Positions 35,971 to 45,554 of a DNA stretch of 64,000 nucleotides are shown in pieces (the first letter of the stretch is position 1; each line of letters starts with the position of its first letter). Below the pieces are notes generated by a model that was not told the DNA's origin, ran no database searches, and worked only from the letters and a program-made list of their open reading frames with translations. The position numbers were made by a program, and so were the translations under genes. The stretch is from Candidatus Thiodiazotropha endoloripes (lineage in GTDB: Bacteria; Pseudomonadota; Gammaproteobacteria; Chromatiales; Chromatiaceae): contig NZ_LVJW01000003.1 of the NCBI RefSeq assembly GCF_001708965.1, positions 1,736,001 through 1,800,000 of the forward strand, in the 5' to 3' direction.

Positions 35971-36638
35971 GCACCCCAAAGGAACCAAAATATCGTAAAA
36001 GGGTTGGCTATCAGGCAGTACTGCTTGGTGGCTTCTCCACCCTTGCAACCGCGCTTCTGGTGGCCGGCAATATCGCCACCAAGGACGATATCAAGGCAAG
36101 ACAAAAAGAGGATCTGCTGTATTCCCTGAATCAGGTTGTTCCCACTGAGTATTATGACAGTGATCTACTCGAACAGCCCTTGAGCATTACCGATAATAGT
36201 GGAGATAATCTGACCGTATACCGAGGGTTACAGGGTATGCAGGTCAATGCACTTGCCTGGGAAGTTATCGGTAAGGGATATGCTGGAGATATTCGACTTA
36301 TTATGGGGATCAATGCAAAGGGTGAGGTGTTGGGCGTAAGAGTATTGTCACATGCGGAAACACCCGGTCTGGGTGATAAAATCGAGGTGGCGAAGGATGA
36401 CTGGATTTTAGGATTTAACGAACACTCTTTAGACAACACCTCGAATCAACAATGGCGCGTCAAAAAGGATGGCGGAAAGTTTGACCAGTTCAGTGGCGCA
36501 ACCATCACACCCCGCGCTATCGTAACAGCGGTCCATGAAGGTCTTATTTTTTTCCAACAACATACGGATGAATTGCTTCAACCACCTGTAATCAATTTAG
36601 ATGATGAACCTCTGCAACGTGCTTCTATAACTGAGTAA
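35967..36638 (+). CDS. rnfG: Rnf electron transport complex subunit G
   Basis: A 223-residue periplasm-facing subunit with one N-terminal membrane helix (about 12-32). The FMN-binding domain ends in FDQFSGATITPRA, whose Thr in SGAT carries covalent FMN. HAETPGLGDKI is another family motif. It overlaps rnfD by 4 bp. Confidence 0.95.
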   Translation: MSTPKEPKYRKRVGYQAVLLGGFSTLATALLVAGNIATKDDIKARQKEDLLYSLNQVVPTEYYDSDLLEQPLSITDNSGDNLTVYRGLQGMQVNALAWEVIGKGYAGDIRLIMGINAKGEVLGVRVLSHAETPGLGDKIEVAKDDWILGFNEHSLDNTSNQQWRVKKDGGKFDQFSGATITPRAIVTAVHEGLIFFQQHTDELLQPPVINLDDEPLQRASITE

Positions 36639-36645
36639 GCCGATT

Positions 36646-37335
36646 ATGAGTAGCGAATATAGACGTATCACCAAAGATGGCTTGTGGGATAACAACATTG
36701 TTTTTGCACAGGCATTGGGGCTTTGCCCGCTATTAGCTGTAACCGGTACTGCAACAAATGGCCTGGGAATGGGACTGGCAACAACTGTCGTCATGGTTGC
36801 TTCCGGCCTGATGATCTCTCTGTTACGTGGCATTATCACCCCTCAGGTCCGGATTCCGGTATTTGTGCTGATTATTGCAGTACTGGTGACACTGGTGGAT
36901 ATGTCGATGAATGCCTGGGTGCATGACCTGCATAAAGTATTGGGACTTTTTATACCATTAATTGTAACGAATTGTGCCATTCTTGGCCGCGCAGAATCCT
37001 TTGCATCCCGTAATACCGTTATGAAATCCATGTATGACGGTTTAATGATGGGTATAGGGTTTACCTTTGCATTGGTATTACTTGGTGCAGCAAGGGAGAT
37101 ATTGGGCAGTGGCACATTATTTGATAATGCTGCTCAACTACTTGGTGGTTGGGCCCGTTTCATTGAGTTCACATTGATTGAGGATTACAAAGGTTTTCTA
37201 TTGATTATATTGCCGCCCGGAGGTTTTTTGGTATTGGGTTTTATTCTGGCCCTTAAGCGCCTGCTTGATAATAAGTTTGCTGAAAGAAAACAAAAGGCCA
37301 TCAATTCAATTTCAGAATTTCAACCCGAATCCTGA
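36646..37335 (+). CDS. rnfE: Rnf electron transport complex subunit E
   Basis: A 229-residue integral membrane subunit, homologous to RnfA, with the motif DNNIVFAQALGLCPLLAV and PLIVTNCAILGRAESFAS holding the paired cysteines for the shared cluster. The C-terminus is a charged cytoplasmic tail. It follows rnfG by 7 bp. Confidence 0.95.
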   Translation: MSSEYRRITKDGLWDNNIVFAQALGLCPLLAVTGTATNGLGMGLATTVVMVASGLMISLLRGIITPQVRIPVFVLIIAVLVTLVDMSMNAWVHDLHKVLGLFIPLIVTNCAILGRAESFASRNTVMKSMYDGLMMGIGFTFALVLLGAAREILGSGTLFDNAAQLLGGWARFIEFTLIEDYKGFLLIILPPGGFLVLGFILALKRLLDNKFAERKQKAINSISEFQPES

Positions 37336-37363
37336 TGATTGTTTACGATAGGTAAGATTACAG

Positions 37364-37624
37364 ATGAATATCGGTGTTGCTTACGCAGATAAATTTAAAC
37401 AGTTGTGGCTAAAACTTGATGTACCTGATGGTTCAACTGTACGTCAGGCTATCGAAAAATCTGGGCTGCTAGATCAATTTCCTGAGATTGATCTATCCCG
37501 ACAGAAAGTGGGTATATTTGGTAAAATAGCAAAACTTGATGCAGTCGTAGAGGAAGGCTCAAGGATCGAGGTATACCGTGAAATAACAGCCGACCCTGAG
37601 TTGGTTGAACGAAGGGACGACTGA
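37364..37624 (+). CDS. rnfH: RnfH/RatB-family protein
   Basis: An 86-residue ubiquitin-like-fold protein of the RnfH family: MNIGVAYADKF, then LDVPDGSTVRQAIEKSG and KVGIFGKIAKLDAVVEEGSRIEVYRE. In Azotobacter rnfH is the last gene of the rnf1 operon, as here. The function is not settled. It follows rnfE by 28 bp. Confidence 0.9.
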   Translation: MNIGVAYADKFKQLWLKLDVPDGSTVRQAIEKSGLLDQFPEIDLSRQKVGIFGKIAKLDAVVEEGSRIEVYREITADPELVERRDD

Positions 37625-37707
37625 GTACATCACACCAATGACAACAAATACATCTTTACTGAAACAATGCTACACATGTAAATTACTTTAATTGTAGCTT
37701 TATGAAC

Positions 37708-40700
37708 CTATATTGATTCCGCGCCTTGTTGATTCATAGTGCGAATTTTAAATGGATTATTTGTCTTCCACCACTCTATTCCCTGTCGTTTGATATCATA
37801 AGGAACCTTTGAAAGCCAATATGAATCACGATCTAAATAAAAGGCGAAGGCAGCTGATTTGATTTTATCTTGTCTGTTAGTACCGTATAAAGCTTCAAAT
37901 GCATAAGCCCAGGAGAACTGCGGCTGTATAACTTGATAATCCTTTACCCATTCTAGCGCTAAGTCAATAAAACGTCTGTCTTTGCTCAACAAGTACAACC
38001 ATTCAGTAATTTCTGTAATCTGATACCAACTGTACATTGGCCGCCATTTTGTATGAGGTCTTCTGTTGAACGCTTTTTTTATAAAATCCAGGCTGTTGTC
38101 CCACTGTTCTTCAGATGCTGATATTATTGACTCAGTCAACAGGATATCAAATGCACTCTCTTTAGTAAGATGTTTTCCATTTATATTTTTTTTCAAGGAT
38201 TCTAGAAAATCATCCTTATCACTCATTAACGCAGACATAGCAAGATACGGCAAACTGTGATTAACAATTAATATCGAGTTTAGCTTTCCGTTCTTGTTAT
38301 ACTCAGTATCACTGCTCAATATAGAATCAACTTCGTCGTTTTTTAGATATTGATTAAAGGCTTGTTCATATTTGCTGTTTTTAAAACTAATATATGCTTC
38401 AAGATAGTTTTTATACTTGTTAAACTGACTAATATTCGCAGGTATATCTGAAGAGTTATTGGTATTTCCTCCACAATTGAGTATGCCATTTTCACAATTG
38501 AGAGAAGGGTTTCCAAGTTCATGTTCTTCTCTAATTTTTTTTATAATACTATTAGCAATTTGATACTGTTTGGAATCACTTAGTATTTCTGGAAACTCTT
38601 GTAAATCATTTTCAGAAGGTAATCTGTCAGTAACTTTACTTAAAAAGACATATCTTGCTGCCTGAAGTTGCATGAACTCAGGCGAATTTTTTAAAACATC
38701 TCCAACTAGATTGCGGTAAATATCCTGTGAACTGTTTTGGATACGCTGTCCAATCAGAAGAGATGTCCATACAGGTGGCGAATCATAACGCGATACCAGT
38801 GATGTAAATCCTGAGACGGCTTCCTCATGCTCTCCAAGTAAATGCAGCATTGCCAGATAATCTCTATATCCGTATCGGCTATTGTATCTTTTACCTCTTC
38901 TGAAAGAATATCTCAATGCAGTTTGGTAATCGTGACTCATCATTGCAAGTCGCTGTAAAGATGCATAACCACTTTCTGCACCTGTTTCAATGGACCCAGC
39001 TATTGAATAAAACTTTTTAGCCTCTTCATGCCTACCCCGCCAATAAAATCGGTTACCCGCATCATAAGCTTTGTTACTGAGATCTACACGCTGAGAACCA
39101 GCATCTGAAAGAAAACCTGAATAACTTGAATACACCTTCTCTGCATCAATATACTCACTCTTCCGAATCAGTAATTTACCTAGGGTATCGTGTGCATTCC
39201 AATCTGTACTATCCTTTAATATTACTGATTTTAGTAGATTAATCGCCTCATTCGAGCGATTACTCTCTATCATTTTGTTGGCCAGAAAACTAGCACGCTC
39301 AGGATGTCCTTTGTATCGTTGCACTAAAAACTCTATTAGCTTTTCATCACTCCATTCCTCACTATGTGCTGTATATTTTAAGATATTAAAATTAGTATGA
39401 TCATAGGGTAGTGCTTTTGCAGAATTGGCAGAATACACACGTTTTGCAAGTACTATATTTCCCCTCGGAACATCCATACTCTCAATTGCCATGAAAGAGT
39501 ACTTATATTTTTCTCTGAATTTTGGGATTACTTCAAGTATCTCCTTTTTAACTAGCTCTGAACTCAACACATCAAAATCTGCCGCACCTGAATAGGCAAT
39601 GACTTTATCTGCAAGTGATATTGCCTTTTCATAGTAAAACTCTTTTTCCTTTCCAGTTTTTTTTGAGGCCATTCCCTGAGTAGCTTGAGCGTAGAGTCTT
39701 GTAAATATCGGATGACCACTTAGTATCGGTTCCAGTTTAGTGGCCTTTTTGTATGCTGAACTGTAGCTTGCATGTACATTTATAGAGCGCTCCAAGCTAC
39801 GAAGAGTATTTGAAAGTGCCAGATTTCGATACAATCTCCATATATCGTTTATTTCCAGGTTTTTTGTATACTCCAAGCAGCAAAATGTTTGTGCGAAGCC
39901 GAGGTTTCCATAGTACAGCACTTTTTCTAAAATCGGATCACTATTTTCCGAATAATCCATCTCACCACTGACAAAGTGTGCTGTTATACTCTTATCGTAA
40001 AATCCGTCAAACTCCTTATAAAGGCCCCGTATGGAAGAGAAGAATGAGATATTGTCTTCTACAAACCATCTATCCTTATCCCTTGCAATTCTGCGAACCA
40101 GGTTTTTCCAGTACTCTTCCTTTAGACTATCGCTAATATCATACTCATCCGATATACTGTATTCATATTGAACCTCCTTAAGTTCAATAAACCCCATCAA
40201 CTTCAATAGTGGTTCATTAATCTGTTCAACATAGTGCTTTAAATCGGGATAATTACCACTCATATAGGCCATAAATCCCAATTCTGAAGGCGTCAAAGGA
40301 TCTTCAAGTATCTTTACAGCCAGGGGCTTTCTCGTGAGATAAAACAGAGCTCTCGCCTTCAGTAGATTATAATTCTGGACTGAAGGATTCACATCATCGA
40401 GTGCCATTAATGATCTTTCAAAGATCCGATCTCTCTCATAACTCAATATGGATGGCGATAGTAATGCAAAGAGTTGTAAATAGGCCGCATTTTCTATTGG
40501 AGACAAGGGTCGATCTAGCAAGCGATCCAGATTGACAGGAAGATTGTAGGTGGCAATATGGTTTGAACTATAAAAGCTTGGTTCCGGCTCATTGCTATGA
40601 TTTTCTGAAAACAACTCTTTTGCTATTTTCGGTGACATCTGCCTTATGATATCCTCTAGCGGCATCTCCGGTGTAACCTTTTGAAGATCGTGATGAGATA

Positions 40701-41424
40701 GCTTAGATATTTCACCAGCACTGTTAACCAATACTACGAGTAATTTGTTATCCTCTGCATCCCCATCATATTTAAACTTATTAAAAAGATAGGTTAAAAC
40801 AATATCAGCATCTGATTCTTGGGCTAGCTTTGTAATGGATTCAACATCAAAGTTCCTTTTTCGTTCCCCAAGTAATCTCTGTGCCAACTCAGGGGACATG
40901 ACTTTGTGATCAGTCAGAGACTCAATCTCTTTTGCCATCCATCGTGCTGACATCATGGTGCTAACCCTGTCACAACAGTGCTCTCGTAGCTGCACAGGAA
41001 GCACAATCAGATCGTACTTTTTTTCTGCTAAATGACCATAGTGCTTGTTACTCTGTTCTGATTCCCACTCTGAGTGCTCCTCTCTTCGAATATCAAAAGG
41101 TCCAAAATCGTTCGCATCAGAAAATAGCTGGTAAAAATCATCTAACTTAGTCGTTGTGATTAACTTGTTATATGTTCTTATACTTTTACTCGTTATCCGC
41201 CTTTCTACAACAGGAACTGGATATGCCTGTTGTTTTTCAGCATTGGGATCTACTGCACGAGGATAGGAAATCTTTTTCTTGTGGGCAGAACTTACGGAAA
41301 GATTAGTGTTACTATTTATTTGTTCGATATAATTATTTTGACCAGTGATATAAAACAATACCAATGCCAGAAATAGTAATATCAATAGAAGTAAGCGCTT
41401 ACGAGATCCATGAGAAGTAATCAT
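37708..41424 (-). CDS. Giant TPR-like membrane-anchored hypothetical protein
   Basis: A 1238-residue protein with a basic N-terminus and one hydrophobic segment (about residues 10-28), so an inner-membrane anchor or uncleaved signal. Most of the rest is helical, with TPR-like repeats such as the AHDTLGKLLIRKSEYIDAEKV and HEEAKKFYSIAGS segments in the middle. It is clearly AT-richer than its neighbours, and its codons use more AT-ending forms, which hints at transfer. No known complex was recognised; a scaffold or envelope-assembly role is possible. Confidence 0.7.
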   Translation of the reverse strand: MITSHGSRKRLLLLILLFLALVLFYITGQNNYIEQINSNTNLSVSSAHKKKISYPRAVDPNAEKQQAYPVPVVERRITSKSIRTYNKLITTTKLDDFYQLFSDANDFGPFDIRREEHSEWESEQSNKHYGHLAEKKYDLIVLPVQLREHCCDRVSTMMSARWMAKEIESLTDHKVMSPELAQRLLGERKRNFDVESITKLAQESDADIVLTYLFNKFKYDGDAEDNKLLVVLVNSAGEISKLSHHDLQKVTPEMPLEDIIRQMSPKIAKELFSENHSNEPEPSFYSSNHIATYNLPVNLDRLLDRPLSPIENAAYLQLFALLSPSILSYERDRIFERSLMALDDVNPSVQNYNLLKARALFYLTRKPLAVKILEDPLTPSELGFMAYMSGNYPDLKHYVEQINEPLLKLMGFIELKEVQYEYSISDEYDISDSLKEEYWKNLVRRIARDKDRWFVEDNISFFSSIRGLYKEFDGFYDKSITAHFVSGEMDYSENSDPILEKVLYYGNLGFAQTFCCLEYTKNLEINDIWRLYRNLALSNTLRSLERSINVHASYSSAYKKATKLEPILSGHPIFTRLYAQATQGMASKKTGKEKEFYYEKAISLADKVIAYSGAADFDVLSSELVKKEILEVIPKFREKYKYSFMAIESMDVPRGNIVLAKRVYSANSAKALPYDHTNFNILKYTAHSEEWSDEKLIEFLVQRYKGHPERASFLANKMIESNRSNEAINLLKSVILKDSTDWNAHDTLGKLLIRKSEYIDAEKVYSSYSGFLSDAGSQRVDLSNKAYDAGNRFYWRGRHEEAKKFYSIAGSIETGAESGYASLQRLAMMSHDYQTALRYSFRRGKRYNSRYGYRDYLAMLHLLGEHEEAVSGFTSLVSRYDSPPVWTSLLIGQRIQNSSQDIYRNLVGDVLKNSPEFMQLQAARYVFLSKVTDRLPSENDLQEFPEILSDSKQYQIANSIIKKIREEHELGNPSLNCENGILNCGGNTNNSSDIPANISQFNKYKNYLEAYISFKNSKYEQAFNQYLKNDEVDSILSSDTEYNKNGKLNSILIVNHSLPYLAMSALMSDKDDFLESLKKNINGKHLTKESAFDILLTESIISASEEQWDNSLDFIKKAFNRRPHTKWRPMYSWYQITEITEWLYLLSKDRRFIDLALEWVKDYQVIQPQFSWAYAFEALYGTNRQDKIKSAAFAFYLDRDSYWLSKVPYDIKRQGIEWWKTNNPFKIRTMNQQGAESI

Positions 41425-42206
41425 AAAAAATCCCTATCAATCCATTCCCAATATACAACCAGTCGACCAGTAGTATGGCAAGATAGCCAGTTATACTTAT
41501 CTTACTGATTAACTTTAATATTTATAAATAAAGAGTCAACTAAAATTAAGTTTAGCTAACGATTATTTATAGGTAACTGATTGTAGTAGCATATGACTTC
41601 CTTTTTCAATAGTAATAACAGGATTGGTATGATTTAAATTCCGAAAACCTGCAAAACCACGAACATCCCCTGTTCTTAATCTGAAAACATGTAAAGGCAC
41701 TAGAACACGTAAATAATCACTTTCCGAACCAACTCACCATCTTCATACATAACTGTATAGATTAACTCCATAGCCAGGTGTTCATCCATTACGCAGGTTT
41801 AAAACAGCGGGTTTCATTGGCACAAAATCCAATAAAGCACCTGTAATAAACCGAAAGTGAGGGCTTCAACACTGCTATTTTCAATCCCTATAGCGGCAAC
41901 TATTAAGTCCTCGACTCCATCACATGATGCCCTCTTTATCACCATTCCTCACCTGAAAAGGTTCGGGTACACCTGCATCCACTCCAGCTATTTTTCGCGA
42001 TGTTAAAGGTAGAGAGTTGTGCCTGGCAGGTCACTGCTGGAGAATTGAATAACCTGAATCGTGCCCGGTGACATACATATTTCCTTTGTATCAGAATGTG
42101 ATGTGTCAAACTCACATCGACCTAGTATAAAACTGCTGTTTGTATAAACCTCATTTAGATAGCCTCATCTATAATATGCCAAGAGTAACTGAGTTGATCA
42201 CAGTGA
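41425..42206. other. Gene-poor stretch between the giant protein and ilvE
   Basis: About 780 bp with no credible intact gene. Short frames on the minus strand around 41700-42060 give a few protein-like segments broken by stops and frame changes, which may be a decayed gene, but I could not recognise it. It also holds the upstream region of the giant gene. Confidence 0.5.
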
Positions 42207-43094
42207 TCACAAGAACCGTTGTGTATTTTCACTCTGGCATACTATTGTTTTTCTGTAGTACTCCTCTAACTGCTTATAAACAGCACCAGGACAGGCATTC
42301 ACACGCCTCCCATCAATCTTACAAACAGGAATCAATTCAGCTCCAGTACCGGTTAAGAAACACTCATCAGCATTGTAGAGATCATAGGAGGTTAACGGGC
42401 TTTCAGCCACCGATATCCCATTTTGCTGCGCTAACTGAATCACCAGATTACGTGTAATACCATCCAAGGCCCCTTCAGTAACCGGTGGTGTCAGCAGTTT
42501 ACCCTCCACAACGATGAAGATATTCTCCGTTGTGCCTTCAGCAACCCGGCCTGCCTGATTGAGTAATACGGCTTCATCTGCACCTGCCTCGTTTGCTTCC
42601 ATTCTTGCCAGAATCTGATTCAGGTAGTTGAGGTTTTTTATCCTGGAGTCGAGGCCGTCATTCGGTAAGCGTCGTGTTGATGCGATTATTAATCTCACGC
42701 CAGCTGTTCTGATCCGCTCACTGACAATGGCCAGTTGATCCGCCATGATAAAAAGGCTTGGCTCTGTACAGCCTGTAGGATCTAACCCCAATGGCCCCAC
42801 ACCTCGTGTCACAATCAATCTCAAGTAACCGGAATCTTCAGCAAAATTATGGATGACTTGTTCGATCGCGTTAAGAATCGCCTGATTGTCATAAGGCACT
42901 TCAAGTGCGATTGCTTTGGCGGATTTTTGTAATCGTATGAGATGTTCATACAACATGAATGGATGTTTGTTGAAAAACCGAATTCCTTCGAAAACACCAT
43001 CGCCATAAAGAAATCCATGGTCGAACACAGATACTTTTGCTTCGTTTTGGGTGACCAGTTCTCCATTTATCCAACATTGAGGTGATTCAGACAT
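42207..43094 (-). CDS. ilvE: Class IV aminotransferase (branched-chain type)
   Basis: A 295-residue PLP aminotransferase of fold type IV. YGDGVFEGIRFF near the N-terminus, the PLP lysine in RIKNLNYLNQILA, and AEGTTENIF then LTGTGAELIPV are typical of branched-chain or D-amino-acid aminotransferases. IlvE is the likeliest role, but an ADC-lyase or D-amino acid role cannot be excluded. It overlaps phzF by 8 bp and is divergent from a MocR regulator that may control both. Confidence 0.82.
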   Translation of the reverse strand: MSESPQCWINGELVTQNEAKVSVFDHGFLYGDGVFEGIRFFNKHPFMLYEHLIRLQKSAKAIALEVPYDNQAILNAIEQVIHNFAEDSGYLRLIVTRGVGPLGLDPTGCTEPSLFIMADQLAIVSERIRTAGVRLIIASTRRLPNDGLDSRIKNLNYLNQILARMEANEAGADEAVLLNQAGRVAEGTTENIFIVVEGKLLTPPVTEGALDGITRNLVIQLAQQNGISVAESPLTSYDLYNADECFLTGTGAELIPVCKIDGRRVNACPGAVYKQLEEYYRKTIVCQSENTQRFL

Positions 43095-43878
43095 GAAGCT
43101 TACCCTTTATGATGGTAACTGTCTGACCAATCAGCATAACCCGTTGATCACGCATCCTAATTTCGATTTCACCACCACGCTGTGAGGCCTGGTAGGCTTT
43201 GAGCGTCTGCTTACCAAGTTGGTTACTCCAGTATGGGGCCAGTGTGCAATGTGCTGAGCCTGTGACCGGATCTTCCGGAATGCCAAGGGCCGGGGCGAAA
43301 AAGCGAGATATGAAGTCCACCCCGTTTTCATCTCCAGGTGCTGTCGCTATCAAACCGCGGCAAGCAATCTTAGACAATGCGGCTTGATCCGGGCTGAGCG
43401 TTCTGACCTGTTGTGCACTTGGATAAACAGCTAACAGGTCCTCCCTACCCCTGAACACCATTTCTGGTCGAATACCCAATGCATCGATCAAGGATTGATC
43501 AATGTTCTGCTCGATCAGATGATCTATCGGAAAATCGAGCATTATCCCTTGCGGCTCCCTGGAGGCCTTTAACAGACCACTGGGACTATGGAAAACCAAT
43601 TGCTTCTGGATTTGCCCCAGTTCACTCCAGAGTATGTGAGCTGCAGCAAGCGTTGCATGACCACAGAGGTCGACTTCAGTATGAGGTGTGAACCAACGGA
43701 GGTTCCACTCACCGTCGTCCATCGGCAGTAGAAATGCTGTATCAGATAGATTGATTTCGCTCGCTACGGACTGCATCCATGCTGTATCGACAGGCTGATC
43801 GAGCAGACATACCGCCGCTGGATTACCTTTGAATGGCTGGCATGTGAATGCATCTACGATGTAGATTGAATTGCTCAT
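43087..43878 (-). CDS. PhzF-family isomerase
   Basis: A 263-residue PhzF-like protein with the family start VDAFTCQPFKGNPAAVCLL, SDTAFLLP, the motif RWFTPHTEVDLCGHATLAAAH, and DPVTGSAHCTLAPYW in the second half. The catalytic Glu of PhzF is expected in the first domain. The start at 43878 follows GGGAGG. Phenazine synthesis is unlikely here; the substrate is unknown. It is cotranscribed with the ilvE-like gene. Confidence 0.85.
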   Translation of the reverse strand: MSNSIYIVDAFTCQPFKGNPAAVCLLDQPVDTAWMQSVASEINLSDTAFLLPMDDGEWNLRWFTPHTEVDLCGHATLAAAHILWSELGQIQKQLVFHSPSGLLKASREPQGIMLDFPIDHLIEQNIDQSLIDALGIRPEMVFRGREDLLAVYPSAQQVRTLSPDQAALSKIACRGLIATAPGDENGVDFISRFFAPALGIPEDPVTGSAHCTLAPYWSNQLGKQTLKAYQASQRGGEIEIRMRDQRVMLIGQTVTIIKGKLHV

Positions 43879-43944
43879 AAATGACCTCCCTGAATGTGAC
43901 AAATCAAGTCTAAGCCTTTACAAATAAGCAGTACAGAGTCATAT

Positions 43945-43990
43945 TTACATTTTTGTATCGTTACAGTTTGAAAGTTACACAATCTGTATC
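43945..43990. promoter_or_regulatory. Direct repeats, possible MocR operator
   Basis: TTACA-N4-TGTATC (43945-43959) and TTACA-N5-TGTATC (43975-43990) begin 30 bp apart, with a third TTACA at 43961. Direct repeats between a MocR gene and its divergent target are typical operator layouts of this family. No experiment supports this site. Confidence 0.5.
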
Positions 43991-44024
43991 TATTTAAATA
44001 TGTCTCAACTGTAGTGGTTTCAAC

Positions 44025-45428
44025 ATGTCCTATCTCTACCAACAGCTGGCAGCACAGCTTGTGAATCAGATTTCCAACGGCCACTATCGCCCAGGAGAGC
44101 GCCTCCCCGGGGTCCGCCGATTCAGTGCCCAACACCGGGTCAGTACGGCTACCAGTGTGGCGGTCTACCGCAAGCTGGAGGATGAGGGTTATATCGAGGC
44201 CCGCTCCCGCTCCGGTTTCTATGTGCGTCTACGCCCATCCTTGAGCAGTGCAGAGCCGGAGATCTCGAAACCGAAAAACCGCCCATCACCGGTAACCGGT
44301 CAGGATCTGGCGTTACAACTGGTTAAGGCTTCCAACCAATCCAATATGATCCAACTTGGGGCTGCGGTTCCAGCCCCTGTCTACCTGCCAACCCGGCAGA
44401 TCGAAAAGGCGATGGCCAAGGCCAACCGGCTGCAACGCCAACGCAGTGCCGGCTATGAATTCCCCCCAGGGGTGCCGGAACTGCGCCGTCAGGTCGCCCG
44501 CCGATTGGGTGAGATCGGATGCAGTGTCAGCGTCGATGATATCGTCATTACCAATGGCTGCCAGGAGGCGCTCACCCTGGCGTTGCGTGCCACGACCCAG
44601 CCTGGTGATGTGGTGGCGATTGAATCACCCACCTTTTATGGCTTGCTGCAGGTAATCGAATCCCTGGGGCTCAAAGCGTTGGAAATACCAACTCACCCAA
44701 GGGATGGTATCTCACTCCAGGCCCTGCAGATGGCCCTGGAGCAGTGGCCGGTCAAGGCCTGTATCCTGGTGCCGAATTACAGCAATCCGCTCGGCTATTG
44801 TATGAGCGAGTCGCACAAACAAGAGCTGGTGGCGTTACTCACTTCACATCAGATTCCCTTGATTGAGGATGATGTCTACGGGGACCTGGGATTCAGTCAA
44901 CAACGCCCCGGGGTTTGTAAAAGCCATGATCAGCAGGGTTTGGTGCTGCACTGTTCATCGGTCTCGAAAACCCTTTCACCAGGCTTGAGAGTCGGTTGGA
45001 TCGTGCCTGGACAGTATCAGCAGGCGGTGGAGTACTTAAAATTTGTTACCAACCTGGCCACCCCCACCCTGCCCCAGCTGGCGGTTGCGCAACTATTGGA
45101 GAATGGCCAGTATGAAAGACATCTGCGTAAAACCAGAGATGATTATGCACAGGCTGTCGAGCGCATGAGCAATGCGGTGGAGAGCTTATTTCCGGAGGGT
45201 ACCCGCATCACCCGACCTCAGGGTGGTTTCGTTATCTGGGTTGAGCTGCCGGACAAGCGTGACAGCTTTTCCATGACTCGGGATCTGCTGCACGAAGGAA
45301 TCAGTATTGCACCTGGACCGATCTTTTCCGCTACCGCCAAATACCAGAACTTTATGCGGCTCTCCTGTGCCTGTGAATGGAATGACGATATCGAGCGGGC
45401 TCTTGCCAGAATCGCTGCCTGTTTTTAA
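44025..45428 (+). CDS. MocR-family GntR/aminotransferase regulator
   Basis: A 467-residue fusion of an N-terminal GntR winged-helix domain (about 1-75, GHYRPGERLPGVRRFSAQHR) and an aminotransferase class I domain. The PLP lysine lies in SSVSKTLSPGLRVGW, with NPLGY and ITNGCQEAL upstream. MocR regulators sense PLP or amino compounds. It is divergent from phzF-ilvE, across a 146-bp gap with direct repeats, and probably regulates them. Confidence 0.9.
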   Translation: MSYLYQQLAAQLVNQISNGHYRPGERLPGVRRFSAQHRVSTATSVAVYRKLEDEGYIEARSRSGFYVRLRPSLSSAEPEISKPKNRPSPVTGQDLALQLVKASNQSNMIQLGAAVPAPVYLPTRQIEKAMAKANRLQRQRSAGYEFPPGVPELRRQVARRLGEIGCSVSVDDIVITNGCQEALTLALRATTQPGDVVAIESPTFYGLLQVIESLGLKALEIPTHPRDGISLQALQMALEQWPVKACILVPNYSNPLGYCMSESHKQELVALLTSHQIPLIEDDVYGDLGFSQQRPGVCKSHDQQGLVLHCSSVSKTLSPGLRVGWIVPGQYQQAVEYLKFVTNLATPTLPQLAVAQLLENGQYERHLRKTRDDYAQAVERMSNAVESLFPEGTRITRPQGGFVIWVELPDKRDSFSMTRDLLHEGISIAPGPIFSATAKYQNFMRLSCACEWNDDIERALARIAACF

Positions 45429-45554
45429 AACCGTCGTTAATACTCTGATAGTCAGTTCAGTCTTACTTGAGTGGAAAACTAACTACATGATCATTATGTA
45501 AACTCAGATAAACCTGGTCAGATCGACACTGATTACCACCACATCAGACTGATA

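Noticed and set aside
42140-42457. Open frame of 105 codons overlapping the ilvE end
   Set aside because: Antisense to ilvE and without family resemblance.
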